A stretch of DNA of 64,000 nucleotides from Streptomyces sp. Alt3 (GTDB lineage: Bacteria > Actinomycetota > Actinomycetes > Streptomycetales > Streptomycetaceae). Numbering within the stretch: position 1 is the stretch's first letter; every line of letters starts with the position of its first letter. Below are positions 9,286 through 17,108 of the stretch, piece after piece. Below the pieces are notes generated by a model, which worked only from the letters and a program-made list of their open reading frames with translations, ran no database searches and had not been told where the DNA came from. The stretch spans positions 2,790,001 through 2,854,000 of the forward strand of contig NZ_CP120983.1 in NCBI RefSeq assembly GCF_030719215.1, read 5' to 3'. Both the position numbers and the translations under genes were made by a program.

Positions 9286-9300
9286 ACGTCAAGCTTAGAG
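9282..9300. repeat. Right terminal inverted repeat of the IS
   Basis: The sequence ATAAACGTCAAGCTTAGAG mirrors 7667-7685. It contains the stop codon of the transposase (9283-9285) and, on the other strand, the stop codon of the neighbouring island gene (9295-9297). Confidence 0.8.
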
Positions 9301-10839
9301 ACCGTAGAGCTTCAGCCCAACATGGTCGACAATCCATCGGTATTTGTCACCGTCAATGGCAAAGTAGATTCTCCCAACCCGATCAGGGGTTGTGTAATCA
9401 TCGAGCTTGATGTGGGGCTGCCGATCCCATGACTTCGTTCGCTCGAACTTAAATTCGTGCAACTTCTTTCTGTATAGCGCCTCATCCTGTGGCGCATACA
9501 CCAATGGAGTCCTGTCACCGATCCAGGATACAAGCGAGGTCCCCAGCTTACCTCGCTGCTTTCTCCATTCTCGAGCGAGATCAGATAGCGTATCCAGCGC
9601 CTCCCTCATTCGCTCAGGATAGGGATATTCACACTTACCCCATTGATCCTTCGCGTGGGGTGTAAATACGAGCGCCCCTTCAGACTCCTCCGTCCAACGA
9701 TCCCAATCTGCGGAGAAATCATCCGGATTTGCGATGGGCTGCCGCCGCACATCTGTAGGCTCCGTAACGGTCGGCAACGTCGCCATCTCAAGCTGAGCGG
9801 TGAGGTTGGCCGACTCAATCTCCAGGCGGGCGACCTGATTTTCCAGCAACTCGTTTTGTTCAAGAAGCTGAACCAGATGCCCTCTTTCTTCCTCCAGCTT
9901 ATCTTTCAGCAGGTCGATCTGTTCACTCTCGGTGCCAGCAAGGTCATCCAGGAGGGCATCGGTCTCGGCCGAGCGAACCGCTTCCCACAAGCGGTCTCGA
10001 CCGCGAGCAACGACGCTAAGAGGGGCAAGAAGCCGAGTGAGCTTACCCAAGAGGGCATCGTGATCGCCGTAGAGATCCGCCGACCCCCACCAGGGAGCTC
10101 TCGCTTCGACAGTAGGCCAGTACAGCCGTGCGCCGTCACGAGGCAGCAGGTTTCGCTCAAGACCAGCATTGAATGAGTCAAACGCTAGCCAGCCAGAGAC
10201 GACCACGACATGAGCAAGGCCAGCCAGACGCCGCGCGGCCTTGCGCGCAAACACTGCCGGCGGCCCCACTGTACGAATCGAGGAAATAAGAAGGACGGGT
10301 AGGCGCCGCCCGGGCGAAAAGAGGTGATCGCGGACAGATGGAAGCTGGGACGTCAGCGTTGAATTCTCCCTGGCTGTGATGACGTCTAATCCGTCAGCAC
10401 ACCTAAGGCCAGAATCCTGCATGACCGAATTGAGCGATCGGGGTGGCCGAAGTTCTTCCACCGTCGCAGGGGCAAGTAGGCCGCCACTCTCGCGCCCCAT
10501 GACGACTCGGAAACCAGTCGTTCCACCGTACTCGGAGGCCGTCAACTGGCACAGGAATCTCCCACCTTTAGGAAGATCCTGCCCTATATCCATTCGAAGC
10601 GCGCGAACCCCATCGGCAACAGTGACGGGGAGCCAACTTACATGTTGGTCAGGCCGCCCTTGCCCGTAGCCGGGGATAACGACCTCCCCTTTGCCAGACA
10701 TGAGCTCCGCAGTGGACACACCACTCGCGACTGGTGAGACATGCTGTTCCATATGCGCCATAAGCCGCTCGAAAGCCGACGGCGCACTGCAGCCATCCGC
10801 GAGCGTCACCTCAAGGCCAACGACGTACAACTGCTGCAT
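9295..10839 (-). CDS. Unknown island protein with central coiled coil, 514 aa
   Basis: I chose ATG 10839 because GAGGGGA sits 6 bases upstream; longer in-frame starts lack one. I do not recognise the family. The N-terminal 170 residues are mixed alpha/beta. A hydrophobic Rossmann-like stretch follows (LPVLLISSIRT then AHVVVVSGWLAFDSF). After it comes a charged heptad region of about 50 residues (from ESEQIDLLKDKLEEERG), and then a basic C-terminal domain of about 130 residues ending in RIYFAIDGDKYRWIVDHVG. The last Leu codon and the stop lie in the IS inverted repeat, so the natural C-terminus may have been altered slightly. Codon use is A+T rich like the nuclease and helicase, and all read in one direction, so it may be a third defence component. 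Confidence 0.75.
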   Translation of the reverse strand: MQQLYVVGLEVTLADGCSAPSAFERLMAHMEQHVSPVASGVSTAELMSGKGEVVIPGYGQGRPDQHVSWLPVTVADGVRALRMDIGQDLPKGGRFLCQLTASEYGGTTGFRVVMGRESGGLLAPATVEELRPPRSLNSVMQDSGLRCADGLDVITARENSTLTSQLPSVRDHLFSPGRRLPVLLISSIRTVGPPAVFARKAARRLAGLAHVVVVSGWLAFDSFNAGLERNLLPRDGARLYWPTVEARAPWWGSADLYGDHDALLGKLTRLLAPLSVVARGRDRLWEAVRSAETDALLDDLAGTESEQIDLLKDKLEEERGHLVQLLEQNELLENQVARLEIESANLTAQLEMATLPTVTEPTDVRRQPIANPDDFSADWDRWTEESEGALVFTPHAKDQWGKCEYPYPERMREALDTLSDLAREWRKQRGKLGTSLVSWIGDRTPLVYAPQDEALYRKKLHEFKFERTKSWDRQPHIKLDDYTTPDRVGRIYFAIDGDKYRWIVDHVGLKLYGL

Positions 10840-11225
10840 GGGGCTCCCCTCGTCCCGCATCGGGCTGGCGGCCAACCCGACCCCGCCAGCCAAGCCCTGG
10901 CCAGCATAGCTACGCAGAGCAATCCGCTGGGGGTACCAGTGCGGATTGCCAGGCGCGGCAGGCACATCAGCCCGCTGTGCGGAGACACTCGAGTAGCCGT
11001 ATTTGCGGCAGCAGTTCAAGGTCCCCAGTCCGCACACAGTCCGCAGGGCACCCGATCAGGACCGTCGCGCCCCAACGCCAGCCATCACCAAAAGGCCAGG
11101 TCAGCGCCCCACAGGGAAGATCCCCGCAGGTCACCGACCCGGCCCGTTACTAGGAGACCAAGAAGGCCTGACCCCGGGCCCGGCCGACCGGCCGGCGGTC
11201 CCCGCCGGTCACGTCGCCCATCCGT

Positions 11226-11290
11226 CCGCACCCGGTCCGCCGGACGCCGTCCACGGCGCCCCTCACGGACCGGGTGCGGTCTTCTTTTTC
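11226..11290 (+). terminator. Perfect 14-bp hairpin with T tract
   Basis: CCGCACCCGGTCCG (11226-11239) pairs exactly with 11266-11279 and is followed by TCTTCTTTTT on the plus strand. No plus-strand gene ends here now. It also lies just past the end of the minus-strand gene 11335-12216 and could act in that direction without a T tract. The rest of 10840-11334 is GC-rich, with no convincing gene, tRNA or attachment repeat. Confidence 0.6.
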
Positions 11291-11334
11291 CCGGCCGCCC
11301 TGCCGTGACGCCGGGGCGGGTCCGGGCCGGCCCG

Positions 11335-12216
11335 TCAGGACCCCGGCAGGAGGTGGCGGTAGCTGTCCGGGTTGTCCCTCAGGTAGGTGGACAGGCTCGT
11401 GGCCGGCCGGCCCGTGAGGGTGGGGACGGCGTCCGAGACCGTCTCCAGTTCGCCGGAGGCGATCGCCTCGTACGAGGTGACCCAGCCGGCCACCTCCCAG
11501 TCCTCGGCGCCGTAGTGGGCGCGGGAGGCGTAGGCCTCCTCCTCGGTCTCGGCGACGTACCGGACCGTGCGGCCGGTGTGCCGGCTCAGCTCCTCGGCCG
11601 CCTCCGCCAGGGTGAACGCCTCGGGGCCCGTGAGGTCGTACGTCGCGCCGTCGTGGTCCGTGCCCTCGTCCAGCAGGACGGCCGACGCCGAGTCCGCGAT
11701 GTCCTCGTGGGAGACGGCCGAGACCCGCCCCTCTCCGCCCGGGCCGCGCAGGACGCCGTCGGACCCCGTCATCGCGGGGATCCCGGCGAGGTACCAGCCG
11801 TCCCTCAGGAAGGTGTGGCGTACGCCGGTCATGCGGACGTGCGCCTCGGTGTGCCAGTGGTCGCGGGCGAACGTGAACGTCGCGTCCGGTGCCGCACCGA
11901 GGAACGACACGTACACGATGCGCTCGACACCCGCCGCGAGGGCCGCGTCCACCGCCGTGGTGTGCTCCGTCACCCGGTCGGGGCTCTCGTGCGCCGAGAC
12001 GAGGAACAGGGTGTGCGCGCCGTCGAGCGCGCGGCGCATGGCCTCGCCGTCGCCGTACGCCGCCGGGGGCGCGGCGGCCGTGCCGGGCAGGCGGGGCAGG
12101 CGGCCGGGGGCCCGGCCGAGGAGGCGCACGGGGACTCCGGTCCGGGCCAGCCTCGCGGCCACCCGGCCGCCGACGGCGCCGCTCGCGCCGGTCACCGCGA
12201 TGAGGTCGCTGATCAC
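11335..12216 (-). CDS. NAD(P)H-binding SDR-family protein (NmrA-like)
   Basis: This 293-residue protein begins with a Rossmann fold signature, VTGASGAVGGRVAARL, close to the N-terminus. It continues with IVYVSFLGA and a C-terminal region typical of NmrA/atypical SDR proteins such as NAD(P)H:quinone oxidoreductase-like enzymes or redox sensors. No Tyr-x3-Lys catalytic pair is obvious, which favours the atypical group. GTG at 12216 overlaps the TGA of the upstream DUF952 gene (GTGA), showing translational coupling. The substrate is unknown. Confidence 0.8.
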   Translation of the reverse strand: MISDLIAVTGASGAVGGRVAARLARTGVPVRLLGRAPGRLPRLPGTAAAPPAAYGDGEAMRRALDGAHTLFLVSAHESPDRVTEHTTAVDAALAAGVERIVYVSFLGAAPDATFTFARDHWHTEAHVRMTGVRHTFLRDGWYLAGIPAMTGSDGVLRGPGGEGRVSAVSHEDIADSASAVLLDEGTDHDGATYDLTGPEAFTLAEAAEELSRHTGRTVRYVAETEEEAYASRAHYGAEDWEVAGWVTSYEAIASGELETVSDAVPTLTGRPATSLSTYLRDNPDSYRHLLPGS

Positions 12217-12575
12217 CGGGCCCCGCCCTTCCCGTCCGCGGCGCGTGCGGCCTGCTGCGCCCAGGGGCGCACCTCCACGACCGCGCTCACCGGCAGCGGT
12301 CCGTAGACGTGCGGGAACTCCTCGCCGCCGGGCTCCATGGCCTCGTACCGGACGGGTGCCTGGACCCGGCCGGTGTCGATGACCAGGACCACCAGGTTCC
12401 CGGTGTCGGCCCCGTACAACGCCCGTGCCACGGCCGGCAGCTGGTGGGGCAGCGAGCAGTGGATGAACCCCTCCTCCCGCAGGGTGCGACCCCTGGTGGA
12501 CATCTCGTACGTCCCCGCCGTGCGGGCGGCCTCCCACAGGGCCTCTTCGGTGAGGTGCAGCAACTGTTCGGTCAT
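12213..12575 (-). CDS. DUF952 family protein
   Basis: This 120-residue protein matches the DUF952 pattern: an N-terminal LLHLTEEALWEAA, then GFIHCSLPHQLPAVA around residues 36-50, a VLVIDTG strand, and EFPHVYGPL near residue 88. The biochemical role of the family is not established. It has no signal peptide. It is the first gene of a pair with the NAD(P)H-binding protein, whose start overlaps its stop. Confidence 0.85.
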   Translation of the reverse strand: MTEQLLHLTEEALWEAARTAGTYEMSTRGRTLREEGFIHCSLPHQLPAVARALYGADTGNLVVLVIDTGRVQAPVRYEAMEPGGEEFPHVYGPLPVSAVVEVRPWAQQAARAADGKGGAR

Positions 12576-12584
12576 CGGGCCACG

Positions 12585-13589
12585 TTAAGGGGTTCCGGGC
12601 GTCCCGAGGAGCTTCGCCTCCGTCTGCGCGTCGAGACCGACGGGCGGCCGGTCGGGACGCTGCGGGACCGTGCCGCCGAGATCCCGCATCCAGGCCCAGG
12701 TGTCGGCGACCGTCTCACCGGCCGGTCTGCACCGCAGCCCGGCGGCGTGCGCCTTGGAGACGTCACCCATGTGCAGGGCGTCGTACAGCTCGCCGGCGGG
12801 CAGCCAGACCGGCAGGTCCGTCCATGGCTCGACGCCTGCGGCGAGGAGCACCTCCGGGTCGGTCCAGCGCAGTCGGGCGCGGGATCCGGTGACCTGCACG
12901 CAGGCGTCCAGGAGCTCGCCCATGGTCGCGTGTCCGGGGCGGCTGACTGTGTTGTGCGGCCCGGACAGGCCGCCGGCCGCGGCGTCCAGCAGCCAGTCCG
13001 CCAGGTCACGGACGTCGATGTACTGGATGCCGGCGTCCGGTGGGCCCGGCGCGACGACGGGCCCGCCCCGGGCTGTCCGGCCCAGCCACCACGGCAGCCG
13101 GCCGATGTTCTCCCCCGGTCCGAGGATCAGCCCGGCCCTGGCCAGCAGAGCCCGGTCGCCGAAGGTTTCGAGCGCTGCGAGTTCCCCGCCGCGTTTGGCC
13201 AGGGCGTAGGAGACGTCGGGGCCGGCGTCGGGAGAGGCGCCGGCCACCGGCGGGCCGTCCTCCGCCAGCCCGGCCGGGGCGGGGAATTCGTACACGGATC
13301 TGCTGGAGACGTAGCTGAAGTGCCCGGCTCTGCCCGACAGCAGCCGGGCCGCGTCCCGCACCGCGGAGGGCGCGCCGCTCCAGGTGTCGACGACCAGGTC
13401 CCAGGTGCCGTCGGCCAGTGCCCGCAGGCCGGCCCCGCCCGTCGTGCGGTCGCCGGTCAGCGTCCGCACGCCGGCCGGTGCCGGGTGGTGGCCGCGGTGG
13501 AAGACCGTGACCTCCCATCCGCGGCCGAGCGCCGCGTCGGTGACGGCGCGTCCGACGAATTCCGTACCGCCCAGCATCAGGAGCCTCAT
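12585..13589 (-). CDS. NAD-dependent epimerase/dehydratase-like protein
   Basis: The protein of 334 residues starts at ATG 13589 with MRLLMLGGTEFVGRAV, the GGTxFxGR nucleotide-binding loop of extended SDRs. A YVSSRSVYEFP stretch and an SYALAKRGGE motif (Tyr-x3-Lys) provide the expected catalytic residues. The C-terminal part is a substrate-binding domain. Relatives act on sugar nucleotides or are called reductases; the substrate here is unknown. It stops 10 bases before the DUF952 start and may be read with that gene. Confidence 0.8.
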   Translation of the reverse strand: MRLLMLGGTEFVGRAVTDAALGRGWEVTVFHRGHHPAPAGVRTLTGDRTTGGAGLRALADGTWDLVVDTWSGAPSAVRDAARLLSGRAGHFSYVSSRSVYEFPAPAGLAEDGPPVAGASPDAGPDVSYALAKRGGELAALETFGDRALLARAGLILGPGENIGRLPWWLGRTARGGPVVAPGPPDAGIQYIDVRDLADWLLDAAAGGLSGPHNTVSRPGHATMGELLDACVQVTGSRARLRWTDPEVLLAAGVEPWTDLPVWLPAGELYDALHMGDVSKAHAAGLRCRPAGETVADTWAWMRDLGGTVPQRPDRPPVGLDAQTEAKLLGTPGTP

Positions 13590-13662
13590 GCGGTGATCGT
13601 GCCCGCCGGGGCCTGCGGGGACAACGGAACGTCGCTCTCGGCAGAACGGGGAACCATCCGGC

Positions 13663-14616
13663 TCAGGACGTGTGCGCGAGGGGGCTGCGGTGCCGCAGCA
13701 GCCACCGGTGGTAGTCCTCGGCCCGTCGTGCCGCGTCGCGGTAGGCCGATTCCAGTTCCCCGTAGACCGCGTCCGTGTCCGCGCCCTGCCGTGAGACCAG
13801 CAGCAGCCTGACCGCCAGGGGGTCGCCGCGCAGAGGGCGGATGGCCATGTCGTCGCGCGGGCCCGAGGTCGGCTGGCAGGGGGCGACCGCCTCGCCGAGT
13901 ACGACGAGGGAGGCCGCCGTGAGGTAGTCGCCGTGCAGGACGGGCGGATCGAGGCCCGCGGCACCCAGGACCCTCCGGACGCCGTCCCACTCCCCGTCCA
14001 CCGAGGGGTCGACCATCCACCGGTCGCCCGCCAGGTCGTCGAGGTCCACCACCGGCCGCCCGGCAGCGGGGTGGTCCCGGGACAGGGAGATGAACTGCGG
14101 TTCCCGCTCCAGGAGTACGCGCTGGACGAGCCCGTCCGGAACCACGAGCGGGCAGCCCTCGACCTCGTGCACGAAGGCGACGTCGAGCCGGCCGGCCGCG
14201 ACCTCCCCGAGCAGGGCACGGGCGGAGACGTCCACCCGGAGCGAGATGTCCGTGCCGGGCAGCCTCACGCGCAGTCCGCGCAGCCAGCCGCCGATGACCC
14301 GGCTCGCGGTGGACCCGATGCGCAGGCGCGGGCCACCTTCCCGGGCTGCCTCGGCCTCGGCCATCGCGGCGCCGACCAGGGCCGTCATGCCGTCCACCAG
14401 GGGACGGGCGCGGCTGAGGACGGCACGCCCCAGGAGGGTCGGCAGGCAGCCGGTCCTCCCGCGGCGGAACAGTTCCGCCCCCATGCTCTTCTCGATCCGC
14501 TGGAGCTGGGTGGTCAAGGAGGGCTGGCTGACGCCGAGCCTCCGTGCCGCCTGGTGCAGGCTGCCCGTGTCGGCGATGGCGCAGAGCGCCCTGAGGTGCC
14601 TCACCTCGAGCTCCAT
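13663..14616 (-). CDS. snpR: LysR-family activator of the divergent snapalysin gene
   Basis: This is a 317-residue LysR-type protein. The HTH occupies residues 1-60 (MELEVRHLRALCAIADTGSL, then VSQPSLTTQLQRIE) and is followed by the co-inducer-binding domain. ATG 14616 fits the usual LysR N-terminus better than the upstream ATG at 14673. In Streptomyces a LysR gene (snpR/mprR) stands divergent from the small neutral protease gene snpA/mprA and activates it, exactly as here. A perfect inverted repeat at 14759-14779 between the two genes is the likely binding site. Confidence 0.85.
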   Translation of the reverse strand: MELEVRHLRALCAIADTGSLHQAARRLGVSQPSLTTQLQRIEKSMGAELFRRGRTGCLPTLLGRAVLSRARPLVDGMTALVGAAMAEAEAAREGGPRLRIGSTASRVIGGWLRGLRVRLPGTDISLRVDVSARALLGEVAAGRLDVAFVHEVEGCPLVVPDGLVQRVLLEREPQFISLSRDHPAAGRPVVDLDDLAGDRWMVDPSVDGEWDGVRRVLGAAGLDPPVLHGDYLTAASLVVLGEAVAPCQPTSGPRDDMAIRPLRGDPLAVRLLLVSRQGADTDAVYGELESAYRDAARRAEDYHRWLLRHRSPLAHTS

Positions 14617-14758
14617 GACGGCGAGGGTATGGCTGTTCGGACGTCGAGCACCAGATGCCCCAACCCCCACCAACCGGGCCGTTTCAGGGTTGTCGGGGCG
14701 TCCGGCACTGTGATGGTTCTGTGCGCTTACCGCACGTCCGTCCGCGCTCGCGGACCGG

Positions 14759-14779
14759 GCGATAGGGCGGTGCTATCGC
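14759..14779. promoter_or_regulatory. LysR-type operator between snpR and snpA
   Basis: GCGATAG, seven bases, then CTATCGC forms a perfect interrupted palindrome that contains the T-N11-A core typical of LysR sites. A TTGACA element follows at 14784-14789. It lies about 130 bases upstream of snpA and 143 bases upstream of snpR. Binding by the LysR protein is inferred from position and symmetry. Confidence 0.6.
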
Positions 14780-14905
14780 CGGTTGACATCATCCGCCGCG
14801 GGCCCGGCTGCCCCGACACTCTCTCCGTACCCCCCACCCGTTCCCCACCCGTTCCCCGTCCGGCTCCCCGGACGGGGTTCGTCGGACAGGCAGGAGACAC
14901 CCCCC

Positions 14906-15577
14906 ATGAGACACCCCAGGACAGCCGTCATGTCGGCCGTGGCCGGTCTCGGACTCGGACTCGCCGCCGCGCTGGGCACCACCCCCGCGGTCGCCGCAGC
15001 CCCGTCCCCCGCGTCCACAGCGAGCACGGCCCAGGCCGGCTACGCCGCGTACGCCGGTTCGAGCGAGAACGCCAAGGCGAACAAGGCCTTCTTCAACGCC
15101 GTCATGAAGTCGGTCGCCGAGAAGCGGGCCGCGAACCCGGGCGCCGCGGCGGTCACCGTCGTCTACAGCACCACCAACGCCCCCAGTTTCCGCAGCCAGA
15201 TAGCGAGCAGCACCAGCATCTGGAACAGCTCGGTCAGCAACGTCAAGCTGCAGGAGGGGTCGAACCCCGACTTCACCTACCGCGAGGGCAACGACTCCCG
15301 GGGCTCGTACGCGAGTACGAACGGTCACGGCAGCGGCTACATCTTCCTGGACTACGCCCAGAACCAGCAGTACAACTCCACCCGGGTCACCGCTCATGAG
15401 ACCGGGCACGTGCTGGGGTTGCCCGACCACTACACCGGTCCGTGCAGCGAGCTCATGTCCGGCGGCGGCCCCGGAACGTCCTGCACGAACGCCTATCCGA
15501 ACGCGACCGAGCGCTCGCGGGTGAACAGCCTCTGGCAGAACGGCTTCGCGGCCGCGCTCGCCCGCGCCACCTCCTGA
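14906..15577 (+). CDS. snpA: Snapalysin (M7 small neutral metalloprotease), secreted
   Basis: The 223-residue preproprotein starts at ATG 14906 with CAGGAG nine bases upstream. It opens with a signal peptide (basic MRHPR, a hydrophobic core to about residue 28, and an AVAAAP cleavage region), followed by a propeptide. The zinc site [11 protein letters not shown] fits HExxHxxGxxD of the M7 family, where the final Asp is a zinc ligand. Snapalysins are extracellular caseinolytic proteases that prefer aromatic residues. It is transcribed away from the LysR gene and ends at a strong bidirectional hairpin. Confidence 0.93.
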   Translation: MRHPRTAVMSAVAGLGLGLAAALGTTPAVAAAPSPASTASTAQAGYAAYAGSSENAKANKAFFNAVMKSVAEKRAANPGAAAVTVVYSTTNAPSFRSQIASSTSIWNSSVSNVKLQEGSNPDFTYREGNDSRGSYASTNGHGSGYIFLDYAQNQQYNSTRVTAHETGHVLGLPDHYTGPCSELMSGGGPGTSCTNAYPNATERSRVNSLWQNGFAAALARATS

Positions 15578-15612
15578 CGCGACTCCCGGCGCGACCCGCA
15601 CCACCCGGCACA

Positions 15613-15642
15613 GGGGCCGTTCCGCCCAGGCGGAACGGCCCC
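15613..15642. terminator. Perfect 14-bp hairpin between convergent genes
   Basis: GGGGCCGTTCCGCC pairs with GGCGGAACGGCCCC across a two-base loop. It lies between the ends of snpA (plus) and the gene at 15672-16340 (minus), so it probably serves both. Confidence 0.8.
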
Positions 15643-15671
15643 ACGGCGTTGCCGGAAAGGCGGGGCCGGGC

Positions 15672-16340
15672 TCAGGCCAGTTCGAGGGGGAAGGCTCCCC
15701 GGTGCCCCGTGCCGGCGCCGTGCGCCGGGCGTGGTTCGAACTCCCGGCAGCTCCATATCTCCTGGACGAATCCGGTCCGCCGGTCCCAGAGGTCCGCGAC
15801 GTCGTCCCCGCCCGCCACGTCGCGGTAGGCGTCCTTCGCCCCGCGGAAGCAGGCGAGCCCGCCGGACAGACCCCGGACCGGGGCCGGGAAGTAGTCGGAG
15901 AAGGCGCAGGCTATGCACGTCTGCAGATGTATGTCCGGCGGCAGGACCCGCTGCACCGTGGCCAGGGCGGCGGCGAAGTCGCCCTCGGCGCGGTTCGACT
16001 CGTACACCGCGCCGTCCAGATGGAGGGCCAGGCACAGGTCCGGGTCCGCCCTTCGCAGGGACAGCAGACAGCGGAGCGTGGCCTGGCGGACCGTGCCGGC
16101 CGCGAGGACCGGCAGCGGGAGGTCCCACTCCAGGACGCAGTCGTCGAGCGCGCCGTCCACCAGGTCGAACAACCCCTCCGGGGCCGGCGCGCCCGCCACG
16201 GGGCTCAGACCGTCGAAGCTCTCGCCCTCGAAGTCCGTGCCCCTGACCCGGATACGGAGCAGCTGTCCGTCCGTGGTGAGAATGACGGCCTCGGAACCAT
16301 GACGGTCCCGGTACCAGCCTGCCCACGACTCATCTGTCAT
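15672..16340 (-). CDS. Hypothetical protein, resembles DUF6304 proteins
   Basis: A soluble 222-residue acidic protein without signal peptide or membrane segment. It has a TCIACAFSDYFP stretch with two cysteines at about residue 141-144 and a later CFRGAKDAYRDV. I associate this pattern with a Streptomyces family of unknown function (DUF6304), from memory. The ATG at 16340 opens a frame that fills the space between convergent snpA and the GNAT gene. No role can be inferred from neighbours. Confidence 0.65.
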   Translation of the reverse strand: MTDESWAGWYRDRHGSEAVILTTDGQLLRIRVRGTDFEGESFDGLSPVAGAPAPEGLFDLVDGALDDCVLEWDLPLPVLAAGTVRQATLRCLLSLRRADPDLCLALHLDGAVYESNRAEGDFAAALATVQRVLPPDIHLQTCIACAFSDYFPAPVRGLSGGLACFRGAKDAYRDVAGGDDVADLWDRRTGFVQEIWSCREFEPRPAHGAGTGHRGAFPLELA

Positions 16341-16418
16341 GAGCAGGGACTGTAGCCCGGACCCGGGACCCGCCCGGCGGCACCCTCCCCTTCCGTGGCC
16401 CGGCTGGCAGGGGGCCGC

Positions 16419-17015
16419 TCATCCGGCCTGCGGCTCACGCCACATGGGCCACATCGGCGGACCCTCGGGAAGGTCGACGGCCCGTCCTGTGAAGGTGAAG
16501 CCGAGCCGCTCGTAGAGACCGCGGCTGCGCGCGCTGCTCGCCTCCAGATAGGCGGGGGTCCCCTCCCGGTCGCATCGCTCCAGGACCCCCCTCATCAACG
16601 CCTCTCCGATCCCCTCCCCCTGGCGCTCCGGCGAGACGCCGATCATCAACAGGTAGGCGTGCGCCCGGACGTGGGGATGGACCGCGCCCGTCAGTCTCCC
16701 CACCAGTTCGGCCCGCTCGTTGTCGGGGTCCGCGGTCTCCCTCATGAGCGCGGGGGTGTCGTCCTCCTCCTCCGGAGCACCCGCGGGCACATCGAGCCAG
16801 AGGGCCGTCGCCGTACCGTCCTCCAGCAGGTCGACACGGCCCTCCTCCAGCGCGACGTCCGCGAAGACGCCGAGGAACTTCCCGTGCACCGCGTGCCGGT
16901 GCTCCTCGTCCGGAAAGACCCAACAGCTCACCGGATCGTGGTGGAACGCCTCCGCCAGGATCCGTACGACCTGGTCCCTGTCCCGCTGCTCCGCCTGCCG
17001 TACGCGTACGCCCAT
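16419..17015 (-). CDS. GNAT-family N-acetyltransferase
   Basis: This is a protein of about 198 residues with the GNAT core. The acetyl-CoA binding loop V-x-RQGEGIGEALM lies near residues 128-140, followed by the C-terminal AYLEASSARSRGLYERLGF motif. The opening VRQAEQRDRDQVVRILAEAF is also typical. ATG 17015 is preferred with GGTGGG upstream; a GTG at 17027 would add four residues. The substrate is unknown. Confidence 0.85.
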   Translation of the reverse strand: MGVRVRQAEQRDRDQVVRILAEAFHHDPVSCWVFPDEEHRHAVHGKFLGVFADVALEEGRVDLLEDGTATALWLDVPAGAPEEEDDTPALMRETADPDNERAELVGRLTGAVHPHVRAHAYLLMIGVSPERQGEGIGEALMRGVLERCDREGTPAYLEASSARSRGLYERLGFTFTGRAVDLPEGPPMWPMWREPQAG

Positions 17016-17108
17016 GACCGGACCCACCCCTTCGTCCCGTGGCGGCTCGTCCCAACCGCCGCACGGAATACTAGAGTTGGCCGCCGTGCCGGTCGTGGGC
17101 GGTCCCGT

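Larger units (their letters stand above)
7667..9300 (+). mobile_element. Insertion sequence of about 1.63 kb with decayed transposase
   Basis: The element is bounded by 19-base imperfect inverted repeats (7667-7685 and 9282-9300; one mismatch) and holds a single transposase frame. No target duplication is obvious in the flanks (GTTC on the left, ACCG on the right). It separates the unknown island gene at 9295-10839 from the nuclease-helicase pair. Base composition is GC rich, unlike the island genes, so it probably arrived after the island was already in a Streptomyces background. Confidence 0.8.

Noticed and set aside
9295..11037. Longer version of the island gene from 11037
   Set aside because: The extra 66 residues are low-complexity, lack a ribosome binding site and are GC rich. 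GAGGGGA before 10839 marks the better start.
12585..14219. Single long frame joining the SDR protein to the LysR region
   Set aside because: The upstream half is antisense-like noise across the LysR gene; the SDR fold begins cleanly at 13589.
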